64,000 bases of DNA from Apostichopus japonicus (lineage: Eukaryota; Echinodermata; Holothuroidea; Aspidochirotida; Stichopodidae). The position numbers were made by a program, and so were the translations under genes. The notes under the pieces were generated by a model. The model saw only the letters and a list, made by a program, of their open reading frames with translations, was not told where the DNA came from and searched no databases. The stretch is from the NCBI RefSeq assembly GCF_037975245.1, contig NC_092576.1, positions 26,363,611 to 26,427,610 of the forward strand, read 5' to 3'. Position 1 is the stretch's first letter; every line of letters begins with the position of its first letter. Shown here in pieces: positions 11,564 to 22,665 of this stretch.

Positions 11564-13052
11564 AACCAGAATGCAAAATGCATTGAGGTTTCGATGACTT
11601 CAATGCACTAGACTTCTGCTTGTTAGTATAACCAGAACTAGCTGTTACAATAACACTATGGCATGCTAACACAGGTCAGTCTGTACGTGGTTATACACAC
11701 CTCCATCAAAAACAGTAGGGTTCTTGTACTCAATTTTATGAATCCGCACACCAAGTATTACAAACCAAACCAAATCTCTAATAACTTCGCACATTAAGGT
11801 TGCAGAGGAGTCTACTTATGGACAATTTAGATTGGAATATGCCCACAAAACTTCAAAGAATCAACTTGAAAGAAGCTAATACAGGTCACTGGAGGTCAAC
11901 CTGAGGTCAAAGGTCACCCAAATGCAGGTCTACTATTGTATTACAATAGCTTAACTCCCAACCTTAATGGACATTTGGTTCTCTAGTTATTGCAAAAATA
12001 CTAGTTTTTGACCCCTGATTGACCTTTGTTGACATTGGATCACATGACTGTTATGTTTTGAAACAATCCCTTACCCCATTCACAACTAGTCCCAAAATAT
12101 CAACCTTGTCACACCCTGTCAATGGTAGTTTCACAAATTATTGAGAAAAACTAGGCCAACATTACAGCCAACTCCATGGAGTGAAAGCAAATCTCAAGTT
12201 CACAGGTGCTTGACCTAGTTTCTCCTTGGCAGCTGGCCAAGAAATGTTTTGAAATTCGTGGTACCTGTGCAACTTACATCCAACCAGAACTACCAATGAT
12301 CTACAAATATTTTCTAGAGAAGGCATGCTTCGCCATTCAAGTGCACTATTCCATCGAAATCACATCAACTCTTTAGCAAAATATCCATACGGATGAGTCA
12401 CAAGTGTTGAAGTAGCTCTAGCACTTTTATATATCTATGGTCTGCAAGCAAGCCTTGGAAGACACTGTACATGTATGTAGATATGTACATAGCAATTCAG
12501 GACTTCTAGCGACACACTTAAGTCAATGGGGATATTGTCGCGAGTTCAGATTCAAATCTACGGATGCCCGTACGATCATTTTCAATTGTCAGTAGGCTCT
12601 CCTTTTCTTATGAGGCGAATCGCCCATGTCATATACTTATAGGCTGGACGATGGGAGATACCGTATATTATGAAAAGGTTTTAACAAGTTGACCCCTGGT
12701 GACCCTAAATGACCTTCGATATCCACCAAAAACGATAGGCTTTTTGTACTTAATGTGGTCAACCTATATACCAGAAATGAAATCAATCCAAGCTTTGCTT
12801 CTTGAGATATCATGTTTACAAGCTTTTCACTATTTGACCCCTGGTGACCCCAAGTGACCTTTGACCTACACCAAAAACAATAGGCTTCTTGTACTCAATA
12901 AGATACTCCTATGTACCAAATATGAGAACTGTCCAAGCTTCCCTTCTTGAGATATCGTGTTTACAAGCTGGGCGTCACAAACGCACACACACACACACAC
13001 ACATACATACACGCATGATTGCAAAGGTTACGATTATCATCGAAACCAAAAA
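11564..13052 (+). repeat. 1.49 kb inverted repeat, left arm
   Basis: This is matched in reverse complement by 14810-16310 with very few differences apart from (CA)n length. Internal structure: blocks reading roughly 'tgacccctggtgaccc', 'caccaaaaac(a/g)ataggctt', 'ttgtactcaat' and 'cttgagatatc.tgtttacaagct' repeat near 12690-12820 and 12830-12970. A more diverged version lies near 11700-11900. It ends in a (CA)n run at about 12985-13012. Short frames over the CA run (THTHTHIHT) are not coding. The class is unknown; this is an interspersed-repeat family with internal subrepeats. Confidence 0.75.
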
Positions 13053-14809
13053 CGATAAACAACTTGAAGCGTACCTCGAAGAAACGAACTTCTAACCTCG
13101 AATTCACTGTTTCATTGGTCATATTTCGTAAAAGCAAACATATTTTTTGGCTTATGTTTTATATTATTTTTGGCTTGCAGACATAAGTTTTGGAGCTTGC
13201 TTTCCAACAATTTATTCGACACAAAAAGAAACTGCCACTTGCAGCCCGGGCTCAAATGAAGAACAGGTGAGGTTTATCTTAATAATTGCTTTTTAACAAT
13301 TAAAAGTAGGCAACCCTACACTACTTTCATGTTGCTGTCTATCTTGCTTTTAATTTTGAAAAATTATTCTCAGTCACCACGTTCCTTTAAACGTCAATTA
13401 AGCGAGGTTTACATAAGTGATTATTGATCCATAATACTTTTTAGAAATCTTTCTTTGTTTATATCGTTAACACTGATAACTTCATTATTTTCCTTCTTTA
13501 GGGAGTGGCTCTACTCGATAAGCCTTTCAGGTTTTTAGATCACTTCCTTTCTCTTTATACTCAATTTCATATCTGTAAACGTTTGTATGACATACAATGT
13601 ACCGTATATTGAGATGAAATGAAATTTGTAATAGGAAGTGAAAACTGAGTTTCTTCATAAAATAAACCATTTCTTATAAATTTTTGTATGATTGACATGA
13701 TTAATGAGTTTCTTAGTTAATAAAAAAATGTAAAAGGCTATTCAATCTATGTACCCTGCATGCTTTCAGTTCTGCAGGTTTTGGAAGAGTTTAACGAATA
13801 TGCGCAGTAAATCAACACAGCATTTACACCGTTGCACTCTATCAAATACTGCTTTACATTTTCAAGTTTTCTTCATTCAAGACACATTTAGCCCATGGAT
13901 CTCCACTTTGAAGATCTTCGAAATGTGGTGCATAGAATGTATCCAATTTTGAAGCTGCAACAGCTCAGTTGAGCACTTTTCCAACAGCCAAGCTCAATGC
14001 AACATAAAAGCAATGGAATCCTAAAATAATCCTATTCAATATGTTAAATATGATTGTTTTCCTTTTATTTCAACAGGCAGAAAAGACGCATGGCTTATTG
14101 ACAGATAAATTTGTGGGCAAGCAGAGGTCAACCCTTAGGAAAAAGGAAAGTCTTACCTTCTTGCTGTGTCATGCGAATCAGGGCAGAATTTCCAGATGAC
14201 ACCTACTCGGGGTACCTTGAAGTACAAGAGGCATTAACTATGGATTAAAAGGTGATTTTTCTTTCAATTTTCTATAATGGTGTATAGCCCTGCTTGTGTG
14301 TGTGACTTTATTTTCTTGAAAGAATTGTATAAACAATTATTTGGTTCAAATTTAATATCAGTTCTACTGTACTGCACATTTAGAGAGCTGCATTTAGGTA
14401 AATCATGACGCAGAAGAACTACATGCCATTTGGCTGGCAATAATAGGTCGGATAAAAAATGCCAAAGTATTCCTTTTAATTGAAACATAATTAACAGTGA
14501 GGCATCCTTGCTAAACATGAAATTTATTTGTTTTTCTGTTATAATTTTGGTGTTATCAGAGGAATTTTTCTTGCAGATCAGAAGATATCGCATTGGTTCA
14601 CATGAATTCTTGAATTATTATAACTCAAGATTTGGGTTTCTTTCATATTTAGTGATAGCTGTGTAACTGACTGATGACAAAGGACAGCACAGTATGTCTT
14701 TTATGACATTGGGAGCTTTTAATTTAAATTCATTGTTATCATTTTATTGCAGCTGATCGGGACAGAAAAAGCACTGTATGTTAAATTGCCTACAACAAAA
14801 TCGACAGCA
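13053..14809 (+). other. spacer between the inverted repeat arms
   Basis: About 1.76 kb of sequence unrelated to the arms. Part of it (about 13318-14655) is duplicated in inverted orientation at about 31095-32060. It contains the end of a P2X7-like gene. Confidence 0.6.
13181..14248 (+). pseudogene. P2X7-like C-terminal domain gene fragment, copy B
   Basis: The terminal exon at 14077-14248 follows an acceptor (ttcaacag). It encodes a diverged P2X7-like tail: MAY, QINLWASRGQPLGKR, LPSCCVMRIRAEFPDD, GYLEVQEA. These blocks align with the tail of the 2.0-4.9 kb gene (AYRQY, VIPACCV, IRGRYPP). A TGA at 14099-14101 sits where the related copy at 31.5 kb has CGA, so this copy is interrupted by a likely C-to-T change. 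A possible upstream exon lies at 13181-13266 (acceptor ttgcag, donor gaacag/gtgagg), but its product has no match that I recognise. The WCxCGNC core is not found between them, so the gene is truncated or rearranged. Confidence 0.55.
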
Positions 14810-16310
14810 TTTTTGGTTTCGATGATAATCGTAACCTTTGCAATCATGCGTGTGTGTATGTGTGTGTGTATGTATGTGTGTGTGTGTGTGTGTGCGTTTG
14901 TGACGCCCAGCTTGTAAACACGATATCTCAAGAAGGGAAGCTTGGACAGTTCTCATATTTGGTACATAGGAGTATCTTATTGAGTACAAGAAGCCTATTG
15001 TTTTTGGTGTAGGTCAAAGGTCACTTGGGGTCACCAGGGGTCAAATAGTGAAAAGCTTGTAAACATGATATCTCAAGAAGCAAAGCTTGGATTGATTTCA
15101 TTGCTGGTATATAGGTTGACCACATTAAGTACAAAAAGCCTATCGTTTTTGGTGGATATCGAAGGTCATTTAGGGTCACCAGGGGTCAACTTGTTAAAAC
15201 CTTTACATAACATACGGTATCTCCCATCGTCCAGCCTATAAGTATATGACATGGGCGATTCGCCTCATAAGAAAAGGAGAGCCTACTGACAATTGAAAAT
15301 GATCGTACGGGCATCCGTAGATTTGAATCTGAACTCGCGACAATATCCCCATTGACTTAAGTGTGTCGCTAGAAGTCCTGAATTGCTATGTACATATCTA
15401 CATACATGTACAGTGTCTTCCAAGGCTTGCTTGCAGACCATAGATATATAAAAGTGCTAGAGCTACTTCAACACTTGTGACTCACCCGTATGGATATTTT
15501 GCTAAAGAGTTGATGTGATTTCGATGGAATAGTGCACTTGAATGGCGAAGCATGCCTTCTCTAGAAAATATTTGTAGATCATTGGTAGTTCTGGTTGGAT
15601 GTAAGTTGCACAGGTACCACGAATTTCAAAACATTTCTTGGCCAGTTGCCAAGGAGAAACTAGGTCAAGCACCTGTGAACTTGAGATTTGCTTTCACTCC
15701 ATGGAGTTGGCTGTAATGTTGGCCTAGTTTTTCTCAATAATTTGTGAAACTACCATTGACAGGGTGTGACAAGGTTGATATTTTGGGACTAGTTGTGAAT
15801 GGGGTAAGGGATTGTTTCAAAACATAAGTCATGTGATCCAATGTCAACAAAGGTCAATCAGGGGTCAAAAACTAGTATTTTTGCAATAACTTGAGAACCA
15901 AATGTCCATTAAGGTTGGGAGTTAAGCTATTGTAATACAATAGTAGACCTGCATTTGGGTGACCTTTGACCTCAGGTTGACCTCCAGTTACCTGTATTAG
16001 CTTCTTTCAAGTTGATTCTTTGAAGTTGTGGGCATATTCCAATCTAAATTGTCCATAAGTAGACTCCTCTGCAACCTTAATGTGCGAAGTTATTAGAGAT
16101 TTGGTTTGGTTTGTAATACTTGGTGTGCGGATTCATAAAATTGAGTACAAGAACCCTACTGTTTTTGATGGAGGTGTGTATAACCACGTACAGACTGACC
16201 TGTGTTAGCATGCCATAGTGTTATTGTAACAGCTAGTTCTGGTTATACTAACAAGCAGAAGTCTAGTGCATTGAAGTCATCGAAACCTCAATGCATTTTG
16301 CATTCTGGTT
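14810..16310 (-). repeat. 1.50 kb inverted repeat, right arm
   Basis: Reverse complement of 11564-13052. The (TG)n tract at about 14848-14896 is longer than in the left arm and accounts for most of the length difference. The outer end (ctggtt at 16305-16310) mirrors aaccag at 11564. Transcription across the pair would give a long hairpin. Confidence 0.75.
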
Positions 16311-16922
16311 GAAAAAGGTAGGGGAGATTTCTTCGCCTGAATCTTCTCAAAAGAAAAGATATGACAGAGGCTTGATATGTCCAAGGCTCTGCTCGAAGCC
16401 CATGTATGCAACAATGGTAAGATTCTTAGGTTAGACCTGGGCCTAAATTTAGCCTATGCTATGTTAGGTCATAGTATTCTATGCTTAGTCTTCACTGTAT
16501 ATGAAATTTGGAAGGATATGAAGGTCTACGTTTTATTTGGACATGTTGTTATTTATCATAATTGCCTACAAGTAAAACAGGGCTATACTCCCCTTCCCCC
16601 AGGCCTATCAAATCAAATGCATGATTGTGGATTATGAGTACCGGTACTGTAAAACAAATTGTGGGGAAAAATATTCTGATGCAGTCCTGCTAGTAGTCAG
16701 TGTTCACCACTTCAAATGTACTTGCCAACTGCATGTACCACCCCCATAGAATTTCAGCAGGCTTAGGCCTATGCTAAACAATGACTTTTCTTTTACATTT
16801 TTTATAGGGTCCCTTCGAATAATGGCAGCAAAATTGACCTTGTCTGCTCCGAGGGCAAAACAGGGACACCCTTTCGGACTTCTTGCAAAAGCGCTTTTGA
16901 TAAATCGTTCGATATAAATCAA
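16311..16922. other. non-coding stretch, no gene supported
   Basis: One short frame at 16377-16637 has no recognisable domain. Nothing else is seen. Confidence 0.4.
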
Positions 16923-17382
16923 GGAATTCCGGCTCCTCGTATCCGGTCACCTCCGGACCTTCATGGCGGGTCACGTAAAAAGCACTTCCGGACCTTCACT
17001 CCCTCAACTCCCTCCAACACATGGACGCCTCGGACGCGGACAGCCTCCGAGGTGAATCTTACATCAAAACAATTCATACCCCGGAGAGGTTTACGCTGGA
17101 GCGCGTCAACCTCTCCAGGGACCTTTAAACCAACAGAACGCAAAACTAAAAAACTTGTCCGGGGACGACCTTAACCTCGCCCGAAAAACTCAACAATACG
17201 ATTTTGCTGTCACGGCGAACTGCCATGACAGCTAGGGGTGTGGCAAGCCACGCACCTACCAAAGCCAAAACTACACTAAACAAACTACAAACTATTGAAA
17301 GGCCAACGTAAAAAACACAAAGTGTGTGGTGAACGAAAAGTGGAGAGCAGCCGAAAACACGTTCGCACTCCACGAAAACCAA
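16923..17382 (-). pseudogene. LINE ORF1 fragment, rearranged (copy C)
   Basis: Read on the minus strand from 17382, the sequence starts with the half-LINE 5' UTR (tttcgtggagtgcgaacgtg). It runs into ORF1 (start codon near 17228, then RRDSKIVLLSFSGE and VGLKVPGEVDALQRK) as far as the EGVEGVKV block at about 16995. It then jumps over the segment encoding YDSSVWVTVLHLP and lands at TGYEEPEFLD near 16920-16945. The junction contains 'gtgctttttacgtgacccg', which is the reverse complement of the LINE 3' terminus seen at 33265-33281. The copy is also 3' truncated. It was made by a complex insertion or later recombination and encodes nothing functional. Confidence 0.65.
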
Positions 17383-17397
17383 TTACCAATTGACAGA

Positions 17398-17712
17398 TTC
17401 AAGATGATGTAATGGCTTCAATAGGTAAATTTGAAATGCTTTTTGTGCCAAAGAACACTTGTCTATGTTTCCTAACCTCTCAGTACTGGCCAAAATATAC
17501 AAAACTATCCCTCCACACACAGCTGACTGTGACCAAGGGACTTCATTAAAATGAAAATGGTGAAAACTGATCACAGGAACAAAATGAGAGAGGACACACT
17601 AGAATGTCTCATGAGAATCACCATTGCTGGTCCAGCTCAAGAGAACTATCCATTTTTGGATGCAGTCAAACTATGGGCCACCAACAAAGAGAGGAGATAC
17701 AGGCTGAAACTG
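17398..17712 (+). pseudogene. hAT transposase C-terminal dimerisation fragment
   Basis: Across two frames it reads LSVLAKIYKTIPPHTADCDQG, then KMVKTDHRNKM, then LECLMRITIAGP and AVKLWATNKERR. This is the ordered signature of the hAT family C-terminal dimerisation region (Dimer_Tnp_hAT), in the style of ZNF862-like proteins. Only this terminal part is present. No catalytic core is seen, because the upstream side is occupied by the LINE copy C. It is a dead fragment. Confidence 0.65.
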
Positions 17713-18226
17713 TACCACTTTACCTGTCCACTTGGCATCTTTATTAATGCCATAATGAACAAGAAAACTTGTAGTATAGTCCGTCTATCCCCGCAATTGG
17801 GTCCGTCTTACCCCCCCCCCATGGGGCAAGACGGTCACAGGAGGCCTTTTTAACTTTTTGGAAATATCTCCAATTAAAAGTTCATAATCATCAAACCAAC
17901 TTTGGTATGAAGTTGCTGTTTTACTCCTGAAGACGAATACGCCGAAGAAAACTGTCACATCTGAGCTTTAGCCTGTATAAGAAGTACATGAGAGATTGCA
18001 TGCTCAAAAAGTGCTATAACGATGACAAAGAAGATATATCAACAAAGAAGACGTGTCAATTAAGGGTACAGAACGGTACGACGAAAGCGCCGCTACTAAC
18101 CGGATATGTAACGATAGACAGTCAGAAGAAGAGACTAATGATCTGGTTCTATTTCAGGTGCGTGAGATTATCCACTTCTCCTGATACCACAGACCATGTA
18201 GAACGCTAAAATTTAACGTGCACAGA
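17713..18226. other. non-coding or unrecognised stretch
   Basis: This contains a poly-C run (about 17811-17821) and a frame at 17988-18209 that I do not recognise. That frame ends just before the USP Cys box and may be the N-terminal part of that gene. Confidence 0.35.
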
Positions 18227-19418
18227 TGTCTTCCGATGATAGGTCGTGGAATATGTAACAGTGGTAACTCATGTTGGTTTGCAGATATCATCTAGGCTAT
18301 TAAAATTACAGACACTGGACAGATATTGAAGAACACCTTCCCCGACGATTGGCACATTTGCTGACGGAATCAGGCGGTTCCTTTTTGAATTAGAAGAGGA
18401 CATTAGGCGACGTAATAGTTAGGCACGCAATAAAGGCGATTGCTAAAGAAGACCGTGGTCCTTTGACCAATATTTCGATTCAGCAGGATGCCAGTGAGTT
18501 TTTTCGCACGCTGCGTTAGTGATGCCATTCAAAGGGGAAATGTCGAAAGTAACACACCACTCATGACAAGGACTTTTCATTCTGAAATAATCTCTTCTTT
18601 GAATTGTGGCAACTCAGAGAGGCGACAGCAGTCACTTCCTATGCTCTCACACAGATAGCACAGAGGCTGAGAGAAATGTTAGCGCTGTATTTCAAGACGG
18701 GGTTCGAGAGGAAGTATTGTGCGATGAATGTAACCAGGTGAAAGGAGCATACAGCTATGAAATTCACAAACTTCCTCCATGTCTTGTTCTAAATGGAAAT
18801 CGTACCAGGGCAGGTGGACGAAAGAGCAAAGTTTCTGTAACTTCTTTAATATCGCTGGAGATTGCAGACTCTCAATTGAATTTTTCCCATGCATGTTACG
18901 CAGGATATCATTATAAACTGGTATCTGCGGTCGGATACCAAGACGAAGATTGCAGGAGCGGTCATTACTATATCTATACGTTTAGGTGCAACGGAGTGGT
19001 CCGTCATAACGACGAAGCGATCGCAGACATAGCGGTGAATGACGTAATTCTCTTCTATGAGCTTTCGTCTGAGAGCAGTGACACAACATGGTTCACGGAG
19101 AAAGACGAAGAAATACCTAAGTTGGAAGAGGAGAATGTTCCACTGTCGGAAGGTAAAACTGCGGACAACAGAGTAAACGGTACTACTGAAAAACCGCAAG
19201 TAAAGACACTTGATAACGCCGAGGTGCTTGAAAAGACGATTGGCCAGGAAGACGAGTCTGGGCATGTCCCAATCAGTCTGGAAACGCTTTACTCGTTAAA
19301 TGCTTGCCAGGTATATGGCAAATATGTTTCGATTGACGAAAACGATTGGAAAAACAGGCAAAAGCAGGCAAAAGGACAAGCAGGCAAAAGGGTACACAAT
19401 TATCTTTACAATGGGTAA
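18227..19418 (+). pseudogene. ubiquitin-specific protease (USP, C19) domain, degraded
   Basis: Three diagnostic USP landmarks occur in the right order. A Cys box GICNSGNSCWF has its Cys codon at 18272-18274. The QQDASEFF block lies at about 18478-18505. The open frame 18606-19418 has LCDEC (residues 38-42, the zinc-finger half), LPPCLVLNGN, HYKLVSAVG and SGHYYIYTF with the catalytic His at residue 120 (18963-18965), then DVILFYE. Stops and frame changes lie between the Cys box and 18606, so the N-terminal half is broken. A USP would cleave ubiquitin from substrates. The frame continues about 115 residues past the USP fold into charged, low-complexity sequence. The transposase-like region at 19540-20460 follows closely, which raises the possibility that the protease belonged to a transposon. 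Confidence 0.65.
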
Positions 19419-19539
19419 AAATTTTTATAGGGCTCCGGCAATCAAACCTATTCTGTACCTTGATGTTCAAGAGACACCGTGTTTCCAAGAAGGGCAGCAA
19501 GACTGTTTCCGATAACATATTAAATGCTTACGCATATTG

Positions 19540-20460
19540 CTCTCAACGACCGACATGGACCGTTTCGGCAAGACTCTCGATGGCCAGTAACCTAAAGTGC
19601 ATGGTGTTATACAGGCCGGGTCAAACACGAAACAGATGAGACATCACAGCGTCCCGATGAACGGTAAACGCTGCTAAATGAATTGTGGATTAGCCATTGT
19701 CCATCGCGTTTGCACACGGAACGTCTCGAAAACTTGACGAGCATACATTGGCTAGCGGAAACCTCACCGGAGTATGTGTCGATGGCTCTGCCTCTCCGAG
19801 CTATATAGTCTCCTTTACGGACGCTGGGGTTCGCCTCTGCCATGAGCTCGCAAAGACAGTGCCATTGCACTGGGATGCAACGGGTTCAGTGGCATGGAAA
19901 GATGGCAAGAAGGAACATCTGTACTATGCTATTGTTTCCCAAATCCATGTCCCATAGCAGAGCTGATTCAACTGATCAGTCTGAGCCAACTATATCGACC
20001 TGGATTCAGTTGTTAAGATACAGAGAGAAGAGCATGTACGGGTTTAGAAACCTAACAAACTCTTGTTTAATATCAAGCGATTGGAGCCTTCCATTGTTTG
20101 TATCTTCACTTAAGGTTTTCTCGGGAGAAACGATGATGCAGTACCTGGAGAGAAGCTGGAGAATCGTGAGCGGTGTGTTGCTTCTGACGAAGACTTGAAC
20201 GGCATGGCATGGTGGTACACAATGGCTTTTGCCACTTCGTGAAGGACGGCAAAAAGTACTTCCGTAAGTACTATAAGAAAGAAAACTCGTGGTTTGTCAT
20301 GTGCCTGTTTCGTCTTCTCGCAGAAATTCGCTTGTTGGGAAAAAAAAATCGATTTGCATTGTCCTTCGAGCGGAACTCTATCACCGATCTGTCAACTGCT
20401 CATGCAGTAAATGTTCTTCACCCTTCGCAGTCGAGATTCCTCGGAAATCACATTGACTGA
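19540..20460 (+). pseudogene. transposase-like region (DATGS / SDWS motifs), family uncertain
   Basis: Successive frames give FTDAGVRLCHELAKTV, LHWDATGSVAWKDGK and YYAIVSQIHVP at 19697-19957. Next are ISTWIQLLR, SMYGFRNLTNSCLISSDWS and YLERSWRIVSG at 19842-20198, then HNGFCHFVKDGKKYF at 20209-20460. Asp residues in DATGS and SDWS are spaced like the first two acids of an RNase H-fold DDE transposase. Similar DATGxV...YYY...TDWS proteins are common, unannotated and repetitive in aquatic animal genomes, as I recall them; no family name can be given with confidence. At least three frame changes make it a pseudogene. It lies directly downstream of the USP-like region on the same strand. Confidence 0.42.
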
Positions 20461-21158
20461 AACTAGGAAGCAGAAATCAATCCTTTGAAGCAGACAAACG
20501 AGAAGATGCACAGAAGAGGATGCTTTCATTCAGGAAGTGTCGAATTTCAAGACACTATGTAACAAAATAGACAACGACGTGAAGGAATTTTTTTAAAGTT
20601 AAGAGACGCAGTGTGCAACGAGACAGGCTAGCGAAGCGCCATACGGTGTCTTGTAATGGCCATTAATTATTATAAGTCTGACAAGAGGTACATTAGTTTT
20701 ACATTTAATTATAATCATAATTATCTCATTTTAAAATAACCTCGCAATTTAAAGAAGAAAAAATCGTGGTTTGTCATGTGCCTGTTTTGTCTTCTCGCAG
20801 AAGTTCGCTTGTTGGAAGACTTTCGAGAACTGATATATTGGATTTGCATTGTCCTTCGAGCGGAACTCTACTCACCGATCTGTCAACTTCTCATGAAGTA
20901 AATCTTGTTCACCCTTCGCAGTCGAGATTCCTCGGAAATCACATTGACTGAAAACGTTGTCATTGACAACGAGTACTAGGAAGAAGAAATCAATCCTTTG
21001 AAGCAAACACAAAGGAGAAGATGCACAGAAGAGGATGCTTTAATTCAGGAAGTGTCGAATTTCAAGAAACTGTCACAAAATAGACGCAATTTGCAACAAG
21101 ACAGGCTAGCGAATCGCCATAATCATAACTATCTCATTTTAAAATAACCTCGCAATTT
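20287..21158 (+). repeat. tandem direct duplication (477 bp and 395 bp copies)
   Basis: Copy 1 is 20287-20763 and copy 2 is 20764-21158. Both start tcgtggtttgtcatgtgcct and end cctcgcaattt. They share most sequence, including 'cacccttcgcagtcgagatt', with indels; copy 2 has extra bases at about 20815-20835 and lacks part of the 3' half. The duplicated unit is the 3' end of the transposase-like region plus its downstream sequence. Copy 2 reads WFVMCLFCLLAEVRLLEDF, while copy 1 is frameshifted at an A-run after the same block. Confidence 0.8.
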
Positions 21159-22665
21159 GCATTTTGTCCCCCTCTTTTTAAGGCTCAAACTATATCAGCT
21201 TCGTGATGGAAGAGAATCACAGTTGGACGCTTTTCGACAAGAAACGTGCACCTACAGTCCCTTTTCTTAGCCTGCATAACTCTATTCAGGGCCGTCACAT
21301 TTCAGTTAAAGAGAAGGCATTTGTATTCTGGATTCAGACCTATCTGTTTCAGACCTATCTGTTAATGCACACTAAATTGTATTTCAAAGTCATTTTGAAA
21401 GTCCTTGCATTAGTGAGGGCGTACACCCCTTTAACATAAAAGTATCAATTTCGTCCCTTCGGATCCTTGAAGATGACAAGATTACCGTTCGGTCAATGTT
21501 AAATTCAATATGATTGGTCAATATTAAAGGCTGTCGTTTCTAACATCCAATGACAAGCTTTGTAAGAATTTCGACAACTCAAGGTATCTACTTTGCAACG
21601 TTTAGTGTGTGGAATCGATATTATAAACCTACGAACGGCAGAACTTTTTCCTCAGATTCCGCTGCAAATCCATCCATGTTTCTACCAGATTGTGTTTTAT
21701 AAGGAGGAATTAAGTCGGTAAGTTCATATGAAATCAATATTTGGGGAATAAAAGGTCGAGAAATGACTTAAATTTATGACTATATTCGACTACATTTGTT
21801 CATAGGCATATCTCTCTGCACACAATGCAAGGCTTACGCATAGTCCACTATGTACATAGGGGTGAATATATTTAGCGATGAACTGTGAACTTGCACAAGC
21901 ATGCCGTGTTTACATGTTGAATAGTACCAGTGGTAGCCTACACTGTGTGTACTGACAGTGTTAATGATTACTGTGTCAGTGTGTGTACAAACAGTGGTAA
22001 TGATTATAATAGCCTAGCCTATAGCCAGCCTGGATTAGTAGTAATTAGCTAGGCTAGGCTGATAATGAGATTGTATCAAGAGTGGGTAATGCAGAATGGG
22101 ATATGGGTAGTATGGGGATAGTGATACAAAGTGGCAGCGCCACGGGGGGCTTTTCTGGACCTGCCACGTCCCCAGCCGGGGGCCTCGGTCCCCCTAGTCT
22201 GGCAAATCCTGACGCCGCCCCTGTGACATTGGTTTACGCTTGATTATCATGAGCTACAGTATGCTACAGGTTGAAGGCTGAATAACTAGACAACACTTAA
22301 TCTTTTAGCTACATGGGCTCGAACTGGGAACCCCACATAATGATAATACTGATCAGTTTTATATAGCGCATTACACATGACGTAAGTCATGCGTGTTACA
22401 TCCATTACCACTGGTCATTGGTATACTAGAGTACTGGGGCCAGATTTAGGCTATAACCACCATATGGTACTCCATGTGATTATGCATGAGAGTGTAGGCC
22501 TCTACTGATCCAGCGGTTATAAGTTTAACCACCCCAGTACACTACGATGCTATTTAGTCGCTTTTTTCTGACTGCGTACTGTACTCCATACTCCAGATAA
22601 CAAATCTCGCCCTCCATCCAAAGATCTGACCATGTATTTTTCATTTGACTTTGTAGGCAATATTT
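21159..22665. other. non-coding stretch, no gene supported
   Basis: The frame at 21203-21439 has no recognisable domain. A GC-rich patch at about 22128-22225 (with 'gacgccgcccctgtgac') looks like part of an old interspersed repeat. An acceptor-like ttttgtag at about 22648-22656 may belong to the next gene. Confidence 0.4.

Noticed and set aside
12889-13095. Frames encoding His-Thr repeats over the CA microsatellite, also at 14719-14989
   Set aside because: Translation of a dinucleotide repeat inside a non-coding dispersed repeat.
22311-22345. B-box-like word (gttcgagccc on the minus strand) suggesting a tRNA gene
   Set aside because: No A box at a suitable distance and no cloverleaf pairing.
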